From: Chromatiales bacterium
Lineage (GTDB): Bacteria; Pseudomonadota; Gammaproteobacteria; Chromatiales; Chromatiaceae
Direction: 5' to 3'
Assembly (NCBI GenBank): GCA_028280505.1
Contig: JANQLO010000025.1
Span: forward strand, 1-33,577
Length of the DNA stretch: 33,577 bases
Each line of letters begins with the position of its first letter. Within the stretch, counting starts at the first letter, position 1. Shown here one piece after another: positions 28,014-33,577 of the stretch. The position numbers and the translations under genes are program-made. The notes under the pieces were generated by a model. It was not told where the DNA came from and did no database searches. It saw only the letters and a program-made list of their open reading frames with translations.

Positions 28014-29183
28014 TCAATCGCGGCGTAAGGCATCGGACACCGCGATCGGCGTTGGGAAACGCAATACCACCAGATAGGACGAAATCAGGAAGGTCAGCAA
28101 AGTCGATAACTGAATCAGATACGAGGCCTCGGCACCGATCACGCCCTGCTCGAAGGCCAACACCGCCAGCAGCAACGAAAACTCGCTCATCTGGCCCAAA
28201 CGATAACCGACTTCGTGCGAACGTTTTTCCGACTCGCCGGTACGCCGCAGCAATACGCGGAAAATCGGCGGTTTAAGCAACATCAGCGCAACGGCCAATA
28301 GCAGGGCCGGCAGGATCACCTGGTCGATCACGCTGAGATCGAAACCCGCACCGAGCGAAAAGAAAAACAGCACGAGGAAGAAATCGCGTAAGGGTTTGAG
28401 GCTCTCGGCGATGAACAAGGCGATGGGACTGGATGCCAACACCACGCCCGCAATGAAAGCCCCGATCTCGGCCGACAACCCGAGTACCCCGGCCAACTCG
28501 GCCATGCCCATGCACCAACCGAGCGTCATGAGAAAAATGTATTCCTGGATTTTGTCGAACTTGCGAATCAACCGAATCAGCACGAATCGCTCGATCAACC
28601 AGGCAATGCCGATCAACAGCGGCAAGGCGACCAGCAACTTAAAGATATCCCCGAGTTGCATGCTCCCCTGGGAACTGCCCTGAACGACCAACAGCAATAT
28701 GATCGCCAACAGATCCTGCAGCAGCAGGATGCTGATGATGACCTCACCGGTACGCTGATGATGCAGCATTGTCGTCGGCAGCAGCTTGAGTCCGACGATG
28801 GTGCTGGAAAAGGTCGCCGCACCACCGACCAACACCGCTTCCATCAGGGTGAAGCCGAAGGCCAGAGACACCCCGAACCCCAAGGCGAAAAAGGCCAGGG
28901 AGCTGAGCAGGGTCACCTCGGTGGTCTTGGCGACCATGCGGATCAACTCCTGCGGCTGCAGATTCAAGCCGAGCAAGAACAGCAAGAAGATGATGCCGAA
29001 CTCGGAGATGTTGCGAATCAACTCGGGATCGGACACCAGACCCAATGCCGATGGCCCGAGCAAGGCGCCGAGCAGAATGTACGCGACCAGCAACGATTGA
29101 CGCGCGAACAGGGCGACGGTCGCAAACAATGCCGCACCGGTAAAGACCAAAAAAATGGTAAAGACTATCGAATCATGTTCCAT
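28014..29183 (-). CDS. Kef-type cation:proton antiporter (CPA2 family), membrane domain only
   Basis: A 389-residue protein with about 12 hydrophobic segments, a Na+/H+ exchanger-type (CPA2) domain. Typical text includes YILLGALLGPSALGLVSDP near residue 35, ISEFGIIFLLFLLGLNLQPQ near 58, ATFSSTIVGLKLL near 115, and LLQDLLAIILLLVVQG near 147. LSAEIGAFIAGVVLASSP near residue 239 corresponds to the core acidic helix. There is no C-terminal RCK/TrkA-N nucleotide-binding domain, so the glutathione or NAD gating of classical KefB/C is absent. The ATG at 29183 has AGGG about 10 bases upstream; the longer frame from 29318 runs into the inverted-repeat element and is rejected. Confidence 0.88.
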   Translation of the reverse strand: MEHDSIVFTIFLVFTGAALFATVALFARQSLLVAYILLGALLGPSALGLVSDPELIRNISEFGIIFLLFLLGLNLQPQELIRMVAKTTEVTLLSSLAFFALGFGVSLAFGFTLMEAVLVGGAATFSSTIVGLKLLPTTMLHHQRTGEVIISILLLQDLLAIILLLVVQGSSQGSMQLGDIFKLLVALPLLIGIAWLIERFVLIRLIRKFDKIQEYIFLMTLGWCMGMAELAGVLGLSAEIGAFIAGVVLASSPIALFIAESLKPLRDFFLVLFFFSLGAGFDLSVIDQVILPALLLAVALMLLKPPIFRVLLRRTGESEKRSHEVGYRLGQMSEFSLLLAVLAFEQGVIGAEASYLIQLSTLLTFLISSYLVVLRFPTPIAVSDALRRD

Positions 29184-29254
29184 CGACAACGACCCTAACA
29201 GCAATCGATCCAAACTGTGAAGGACCGCCGCCGATGATCGTTGCCAAGTGTTTA

Positions 29255-29413
29255 GGGCACCTCCAATAATTCTGAGTACATCGGATTGGATGCTCGAATG
29301 CGGGCTATCAAGGCGCAAATCTTCGTAATAGCCGGCTATTACGAAGATTTGTCACGCCGAGAGCACGTATCCGAGCGTCCAAGATGCGTGCTCATGAATG
29401 GTTAGAGGCGCCC
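29255..29413. mobile_element. MITE-like element with 4-bp target duplication and perfect 36-bp central palindrome
   Basis: A 159-bp imperfect palindrome. The ends GGGCACCTC (29255-29263) and GAGGCGCCC (29405-29413) are inverted repeats with one mismatch, flanked on both sides by TTTA (29251-29254 and 29414-29417). Similarity between arms continues inward (ATTC, TGAG, GCTCG). At the centre, 29316-29351 is a perfect 36-bp inverted repeat (half-site CAAATCTTCGTAATAGCC). There is no transposase frame. The ends and 4-bp duplication resemble IS5-type non-autonomous derivatives (inference). It accounts for most of the gene-free stretch 29184-29521; the rest holds the terminator at 29465-29506 and nothing else recognised. 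Confidence 0.75.
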
Positions 29414-29464
29414 TTTAGTCTCGATTCGGATAGTTTGCCGGCCGACTCCGGCTAAGGGGGTATC

Positions 29465-29506
29465 GTAAAAGGCCACTCGTTTCGCGCCATAAGACGGAAA
29501 CGAGTG
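29465..29506 (-). terminator. terminator after the small cysteine-rich protein gene
   Basis: CACTCGTTTC (29474-29483) and GAAACGAGTG (29497-29506) form a 10-bp perfect stem with a 13-base loop. On the minus strand it is followed by GGCCTTTTACG, a short T-tract. It starts 16 bp after the stop at 29522. Confidence 0.55.
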
Positions 29507-29521
29507 ACAATGACGCTACGA

Positions 29522-29785
29522 CTAACGCACGGCGCTCGTCTGCAGCTTCTCGGCATTTGTCTCGTCGACCGACTTGCGCGCACCGGCGACGCGGCAATAG
29601 CTGTTTACCTCACGTCCGTCCTTGCGGGTATAGCCTTCTACCCAGACACATGCCGCGGTCGCGGCGCAGACGTCCTGAGTCTTGCCTTTGCACTCGCTCG
29701 CGACACCGAGCGACGGCAACAGCAACGCGGCAGCGCCGAACAACGCAGAAAGACGGACGGGGGTAAGACTGACGAATCGCATCAT
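29522..29785 (-). CDS. small secreted cysteine-containing protein of unknown function
   Basis: An 87-residue protein not assigned to a family. It has a clear Sec signal peptide: MMRFVSLTPVRLSALFGAAA followed by a hydrophobic core and a likely cleavage after GVAS-type residues near 29-30. The mature part has exactly four cysteines (C32, C40, C46, C64) in ECKGKTQDVCAATAACVWVE and NSYCRVAG, suggesting two disulfides in the periplasm. The C-terminus is charged. An AAGGAGAG ribosome binding site precedes the ATG pair. It is flanked by its own terminator and appears monocistronic. Confidence 0.75.
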   Translation of the reverse strand: MMRFVSLTPVRLSALFGAAALLLPSLGVASECKGKTQDVCAATAACVWVEGYTRKDGREVNSYCRVAGARKSVDETNAEKLQTSAVR

Positions 29786-29869
29786 GATGTTCTCTCCTTT
29801 GAACTACATCGGTACCAATCCGGGCACCGTGCCGCAGTGTAACCGCGGCGACGACCAAGACTCAACTGT

Positions 29870-30613
29870 TCAACGCGGACAATTGCCGGCCTCGCAGGGG
29901 CGGCCGTCGACCCAGATCGTGCCATCCAGGCGCGCACCGTCGAGCCGGGCGCCACCGAGTCGCGCACTGCTCAGATCGGCAAAACTGAGATCGGCACCGC
30001 TGAGATCGGCATTGGTCAAATCGGCCAGACGCAACGTCGCACCAAGCAGGCTGGCCCCACCCAGACGCGCATAAGACAGATCCGCACCGGTCAACTCGGC
30101 ATAACGCATATCCGCACCACTCAGGTCGGCCTGCGACAACCTGGCACCGGTCAACGTCACGTTGGCCATTCGGGCGTCCGCAAGCGACGCTTCGACCCAT
30201 TCCACCCCGGCCAGACCGCAACCTTCGAGAAACAGGCCGGGCACCGGCTTGGCAGCGCAATCACGCTCCTTGGCACTTTCGCCACTGCCGGCGTAATACA
30301 CGGCCAGCGTCAACCCCCCCACGACCACCAGGGCCACCGCCATCGCACGCAGTGCCCGCGGACGATCGCCGCCCCGGGCACCACCCGCCAGTGCCGTTTC
30401 GCCGTCCTCGTCGCGCATCTGCAAAGGCGTGACTTCGGCAACGTCGCCCAATCGCTGCCATTCCTCGCGATCCGGGCTCACCTCGTCATCGAGCCCCAGC
30501 TTGCCTTCCAGGACGAAATGACGCACGCGCATACTGGTGAACGGGCCCCGCACCGCCGCGCCGCGCCGTACGAACCATTCCAGACCGCTGCCTTTAGCCT
30601 TGTGTGCGGACAT
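29870..30613 (-). CDS. GYF_2-like / pentapeptide-repeat membrane protein
   Basis: A 247-residue protein with three parts. Residues about 11-56 (EWFVRRGAAVRGPFTSMRVR, later GKLGLDDEVSPDREEWQRL) resemble the GYF_2/DUF4339 domain. A single membrane segment, AMAVALVVVGGLTLAVYYAG, lies near residues 90-110. About 20 pentapeptide-type repeats follow from about residue 133 (ASLADARMANVTLTGARLSQ, ADLSGADMRYAELTGADLSY), predicted to form a right-handed beta helix. The positive residues before the membrane segment suggest the GYF part is cytosolic and the repeats periplasmic. The function is unknown. The ATG at 30613 is chosen because the longer frame enters the divergent promoter region. Confidence 0.8.
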   Translation of the reverse strand: MSAHKAKGSGLEWFVRRGAAVRGPFTSMRVRHFVLEGKLGLDDEVSPDREEWQRLGDVAEVTPLQMRDEDGETALAGGARGGDRPRALRAMAVALVVVGGLTLAVYYAGSGESAKERDCAAKPVPGLFLEGCGLAGVEWVEASLADARMANVTLTGARLSQADLSGADMRYAELTGADLSYARLGGASLLGATLRLADLTNADLSGADLSFADLSSARLGGARLDGARLDGTIWVDGRPCEAGNCPR

Positions 30614-30696
30614 CCGTCTACCCGATAAGCAACCACTGGATTTATCGACCGCTCCGCCGATATCTTGTGAATAATCTTCCTCAAGCGGGATCGAGA

Positions 30697-31833
30697 TTGA
30701 AAATACCCTTAACGTTGCAACCGCTGATCGACGCGACACGTCGGCCGTTGCCGACGCTGCTGAGTCAGCTCAAGATCGGTCAGGTCCTGCAGGCCAAGGT
30801 ATTGGAGCAACCGCAAATCGGTCTGTTGCGCCTCCGGATCGCCACCACCGAACTCCTCGCGCGCAGTCGCGTGCAGATTCAGGCCGGTACGCAACTCAAG
30901 CTCGAAGTCGTCAAGGGGGGCACGCTGCCGGAGCTCAAAATCCTGCACGAGGCCGGCCCACGCGAGCAGCGACAGCAGGTTGTCCGCACCGCGTTTCCGC
31001 GGCAGATGCCGCCGGCCGAGGTGCGCCAGGCCGTCACCTCGCTGAAACCCCAAACGGAAGGCACCCACCTGGCCGAGCCCATGCGCCGGTTCACCGCCAT
31101 CACCCAAACGAACGGCGTACGGGTCGTCACCCAGGCGAACCCTCCTCAGGTCAATCCGCCGCAGATACAACGCGCACTCCAACTCAGCGGCGTGCTGCAC
31201 GAGGCGCGTATGGTCGCCGGCATGCCGGTGCCGACCGGGGATACCAAAGCCCAACTGCTGAAGTTGCTGACGCTGCTCAAACCCGAACTCAAACTCGAAG
31301 GCAAGGACCGCCGACCACCGCCGGCGGCCGCCGAACAGGCCGCCACACCGCGTGCGGCCGGCGGCGATGCGCTCTTGAATCGCTTGATCCGCCTGATCGA
31401 AGGTTCCATCTCCCGTATCCAACTGCAACAGGCCGCCGCCCTGCCGCAAGACGACAGCCCGCGACAGGCCTGGCAAATCGATCTGCCGATCCATCTGCCG
31501 GACGAAACCCACGAGGCCATGCTGAGGATCGAACGCGACGACACCGCCGGCGATGCGGAAGGGACCGGTTGGTCGGTCAACCTGGTGTTTCAATTCGATA
31601 CCATCGGCCGATTGCAATGCCGGATCGGCCTCAACGGCGACCGGGTATCGGCAACCTTCTGGTGCGAAAAACAAACCACGCTGGATCGGGTGGATCAACG
31701 CCTGGCGTCGTTGCAGGCGGCACTGGAGGCACAAGGCCTCGAAGTGGTCCACATCGCCGGCGTGCTCGGCGAGCCGAGCGAACCCCTGGTGCATGTCCCC
31801 ATGCCGGACTATCTACTGGACGAGCGCGTTTGA
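30697..31833 (+). CDS. FliK-like flagellar hook-length control domain protein
   Basis: A 378-residue protein from the tentative TTG at 30697. The C-terminal third (about 260-370) resembles the Flg_hook domain of FliK: WQIDLPIHLPDETHEAMLRI, then WSVNLVFQFDTIGRLQCRIG and VSATFWCEKQTTLDRVDQRL. The N-terminal two thirds are Ala/Gln/Pro/Leu-rich and poorly conserved, as in FliK. Start choice is uncertain: GTG at 30667 and GTG at 30604 are in frame, but the upstream codons are AT-rich and the latter overlaps the divergent gene. It is followed after 1 bp by an FlhB-C-terminal-like gene, so the two probably act together in a type III export switch or an analogue of it. Confidence 0.75.
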   Translation: MKIPLTLQPLIDATRRPLPTLLSQLKIGQVLQAKVLEQPQIGLLRLRIATTELLARSRVQIQAGTQLKLEVVKGGTLPELKILHEAGPREQRQQVVRTAFPRQMPPAEVRQAVTSLKPQTEGTHLAEPMRRFTAITQTNGVRVVTQANPPQVNPPQIQRALQLSGVLHEARMVAGMPVPTGDTKAQLLKLLTLLKPELKLEGKDRRPPPAAAEQAATPRAAGGDALLNRLIRLIEGSISRIQLQQAAALPQDDSPRQAWQIDLPIHLPDETHEAMLRIERDDTAGDAEGTGWSVNLVFQFDTIGRLQCRIGLNGDRVSATFWCEKQTTLDRVDQRLASLQAALEAQGLEVVHIAGVLGEPSEPLVHVPMPDYLLDERV

Positions 31834-31834
31834 G

Positions 31835-32182
31835 ATGAACCGTCGCAAAGACTCCGTCAGCGGTCAAACCGATGTCGCCGTCGCACTGCGCTACGACGGT
31901 CGCAATGCACCGAAAGTCACGGCCAAGGGCGAGCGCCTGCTGGCGCAGCAGATGATCGAGGCCGCGGAGCAGGCCGGCGTTCCGCTCTATCCCGATCCGG
32001 AACTGGCGGTCATCCTGTCGCAAATCCCGCTCGGCGAAGAGATCCCGGACAATCTCTACAAGGCGATCGCCGAGATCATCGCCTTCGCCTACATCATCGC
32101 CGGCAAAGTGCCGGAAGGCTTCATACCGCCGGACGAAGTCGATCCGGTGGACAAGGATGTCAGTGCTCGAGGATCTGACTGA
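31835..32182 (+). CDS. FlhB C-terminal-domain-like protein (EscU/YscU/HrcU switch family)
   Basis: A 115-residue stand-alone homologue of the cytosolic domain of FlhB. It aligns from [20 protein letters not shown] (about 15-34) through [19 protein letters not shown] to [20 protein letters not shown] (about 68-87), parallel to FlhB text from AVALKY to AVAEVLAW. The autocleavage motif NPTH that precedes AVAL in FlhB is not present (here [10 protein letters not shown]), nor are membrane helices. The ATG starts 1 bp after the FliK-like stop, indicating coupling. Its last 23 bp overlap the 3' end of the convergent aapP gene. Confidence 0.85.
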   Translation: MNRRKDSVSGQTDVAVALRYDGRNAPKVTAKGERLLAQQMIEAAEQAGVPLYPDPELAVILSQIPLGEEIPDNLYKAIAEIIAFAYIIAGKVPEGFIPPDEVDPVDKDVSARGSD

Positions 32183-32930
32183 GGAACAATTGAGTGCGAT
32201 CCGACTGCGGATTGTTAAAGAACGCTTCCGGCTCGTTCTGTTCGATGATCTCGCCGCCGTCCATGAAGATCACCCGGTTCGCCACCGTCTTGGCAAAACC
32301 CATCTCATGCGTCACGCACAACATGGTCATGCCGCTTTCGGCCAGCTCGATCATGGTATCCAACACCTCTTTGATCATTTCCGGATCGAGTGCCGAGGTC
32401 GGCTCGTCGAACAACATGATGCTCGGACTCATGCACAGACTGCGCGCGATCGCGACCCGCTGCTGCTGACCGCCGGACAACTGTCCGGGATACTTTTTCG
32501 CCTGCTCCGGGATCTTGACCTTTTCCAGATATTGCATGGCGATCTTCTCGGCCTCGCGGCGCGGCATCTTGCGCACCCAGATCGGTGCCAGACAACAGTT
32601 CTCCAACACCGTGAGATGCGGGAAAAGATTGAAGTGCTGGAAGACCATGCCGACCTCCCGCCGGATCTGGTCGATGTTCTTGATGTCTTCGGTCAGTTCG
32701 GTACCGTCGACGATGATCTGGCCCTTCTGGTGTTCCTCCAGCCGGTTGATGCACCGGATCATGGTCGATTTGCCGGAACCCGACGGGCCGCAAATAACGA
32801 TACGCTCGCCCTTGTGTACGCTCAGATTGATGTCCTTGAGCACATGAAACTGCCCATACCATTTGTGTACCTGACGCAGCTCGATCATCAACTGATCGGA
32901 GACGGCAAAACCGGGGGTGGAATCAGACAT
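32160..32930 (-). CDS. aapP: general L-amino acid ABC transporter ATP-binding protein
   Basis: A 256-residue ABC ATPase of the polar amino acid group. Walker [10 protein letters not shown] is at 48-56, the Q-loop [16 protein letters not shown] near 93, the signature LSGGQQQR near 153, Walker [13 protein letters not shown] near 173, and the H-loop CVTHEMGFA near 207. The segment [19 protein letters not shown] and the end [12 protein letters not shown] resemble AapP/BztD specifically. The ATG at 32930 gives [20 protein letters not shown]; the longer frame reaches into aapM and is rejected. It is the last gene of the transporter operon, 19 bp after aapM. Confidence 0.93.
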   Translation of the reverse strand: MSDSTPGFAVSDQLMIELRQVHKWYGQFHVLKDINLSVHKGERIVICGPSGSGKSTMIRCINRLEEHQKGQIIVDGTELTEDIKNIDQIRREVGMVFQHFNLFPHLTVLENCCLAPIWVRKMPRREAEKIAMQYLEKVKIPEQAKKYPGQLSGGQQQRVAIARSLCMSPSIMLFDEPTSALDPEMIKEVLDTMIELAESGMTMLCVTHEMGFAKTVANRVIFMDGGEIIEQNEPEAFFNNPQSDRTQLFLSQILEH

Positions 32931-32949
32931 CTTCAGCCCTCTCGACTGG

Positions 32950-33577
32950 CTAACGTTTATGGCCGGTATGCAGTTTTCGTTCGAGCGCCATGCTGTAGCG
33001 CGACATACCGAAACAGAACAACCAATAGACGAATGCGGCAAAGGTCAGGCCTTCGATCGCGTAACCCAGCCATTTCGGATCGGCGAGCGCGGCCTCGACC
33101 ATCGCCAGCATGTCGAACAGGCCGATGATCAAGACCAGCGTGGTGTCCTTGAACAGGGCAATGAAGGTGTTGACGATGCCGGGAATCACCAGCTTGAGCG
33201 CCTGCGGCAGGATGATCAGACCCATGCTCTGCCAATAGCCGAGCCCGAGCGCCTGTGCGGCCTCGTACTGGCCTTTGGGTATCGCCTGCAAACCGCCACG
33301 CACCACCTCGGCCATATAGGCCGACTGGAACAGGGAGATGCCGATCATGGCGCGTAACAACTTGTCGAAATAGGTGCCTTCCGGCAGGAACAGGGGCAAC
33401 ATCACCGACGACATGAACAAGACGGTGATCAGCGGCACGCCCCGCCAGAACTCGATGAACACCACGCAAACCGCCTTGACGATGGGCATGGACGAACGCC
33501 GGCCGAGCGCGAGCAGAACGCCCAGCGGGAAGGACGCCGCCATACCGACCGAGGCCAGGATCAGGGTCAGGGTCAAA
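32950..33577 (-). CDS. aapM: general L-amino acid ABC transporter permease (partial, 5' end outside window)
   Basis: The C-terminal 209 residues of an ABC permease of the His/Glu/Gln family. Hydrophobic segments alternate with [18 protein letters not shown] and the cytoplasmic EAA loop [20 protein letters not shown] followed by [13 protein letters not shown], which contacts the ATPase. The end [10 protein letters not shown] is typical of AapM. The gene runs off the right edge, so the start is not in the window. The TTG at 33576 is an internal codon, not a start. By family order (aapJQMP) the binding protein and AapQ should lie beyond the window. Confidence 0.9.
   Translation of the reverse strand, partial: LTLTLILASVGMAASFPLGVLLALGRRSSMPIVKAVCVVFIEFWRGVPLITVLFMSSVMLPLFLPEGTYFDKLLRAMIGISLFQSAYMAEVVRGGLQAIPKGQYEAAQALGLGYWQSMGLIILPQALKLVIPGIVNTFIALFKDTTLVLIIGLFDMLAMVEAALADPKWLGYAIEGLTFAAFVYWLFCFGMSRYSMALERKLHTGHKR

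Noticed and set aside
29316-29351. 36-bp palindrome as a rho-independent terminator
   Set aside because: No T-tract follows on either strand, and it sits in the symmetric centre of a larger mobile-type element.
29930-30200. Tandem short DNA repeats that could suggest a CRISPR-like or satellite array
   Set aside because: The roughly 15-base periodicity is the codon pattern of the pentapeptide repeats; there are no constant repeats with unique spacers.
31553-31834. Upstream extension of the FlhB-like gene inside the FliK-like gene, or a frameshifted fusion of the two
   Set aside because: The ATG at 31835 directly after the FliK-like stop fits the family start; both proteins look complete in separate frames.
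1-33577. Defence system, prophage or toxin-antitoxin module
   Set aside because: No nuclease, integrase, capsid, toxin-antitoxin or CRISPR-associated motifs were recognised in any intergenic or accessory part of the window.

Overview
The window is a high-GC gammaproteobacterial chromosome segment, almost entirely single-copy housekeeping genes with short gaps. The order carA-carB-greA-yhbY-rlmE-ftsH-folP-glmM-tpiA-secG-tRNA-Leu(GAG) is, from memory, the Pseudomonas-like arrangement. Here it runs straight into a 14-gene type nuo operon with separate nuoC and nuoD. An exosortase-type glycosyltransferase, a CnoX-like thioredoxin-TPR protein, DUF1244 and an Aap-type amino-acid ABC transporter suggest a Chromatiales-like gammaproteobacterium. 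That placement is an inference; no 16S rRNA is present.

Layout. Positions 1-9488 (minus strand): the respiratory complex I genes nuoA to nuoK, read right to left, with nuoK cut by the window edge; a sigma70-like promoter sits at 9559-9588. Positions 9489-11172: a gene-free stretch holding a terminator and an inverted-repeat element, then tRNA-Leu(GAG), secG and tpiA. Positions 11173-16153 (minus): glmM, folP, ftsH, rlmE (envelope precursor, folate, membrane proteolysis, 23S rRNA methylation). yhbY (plus) diverges from rlmE. Positions 16584-22708 (minus): carA-carB-greA and a GT4 glycosyltransferase, with a carA promoter near 22815-22844. Positions 22910-25416: trxC and cnoX head to head, a DUF1244 gene, and trmO. 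Positions 25562-27690 (plus): a possible 20-residue leader peptide and a PAS-GGDEF-EAL protein. Positions 27712-29785 (minus): a small hypothetical gene, a Kef-type antiporter and a small secreted cysteine protein. Positions 29870-32182: a GYF-like/pentapeptide-repeat membrane protein divergent from a fliK-like/flhB-C-terminal-like pair. Positions 32160-33577 (minus): aapP and a partial aapM.

I do not see a clear new defence or mobile system. The most unusual structure is a set of three short (about 140-160 bp), transposase-less, imperfectly palindromic elements. One fills the whole gap between nuoJ and nuoK and carries a 48-codon frame that overlaps both neighbours at its stop and start codons. 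One lies between tRNA-Leu and its terminator. One, flanked by a 4-bp direct repeat and centred on a perfect 36-bp palindrome, lies upstream of the Kef gene. The last two are nearly the same length and share core sequence, so they are probably the same MITE-like family. Other points are a terminator-like hairpin abutting the folP start codon, an EAL domain with an altered metal site paired with an intact GGDEF, and an isolated exosortase-type glycosyltransferase.
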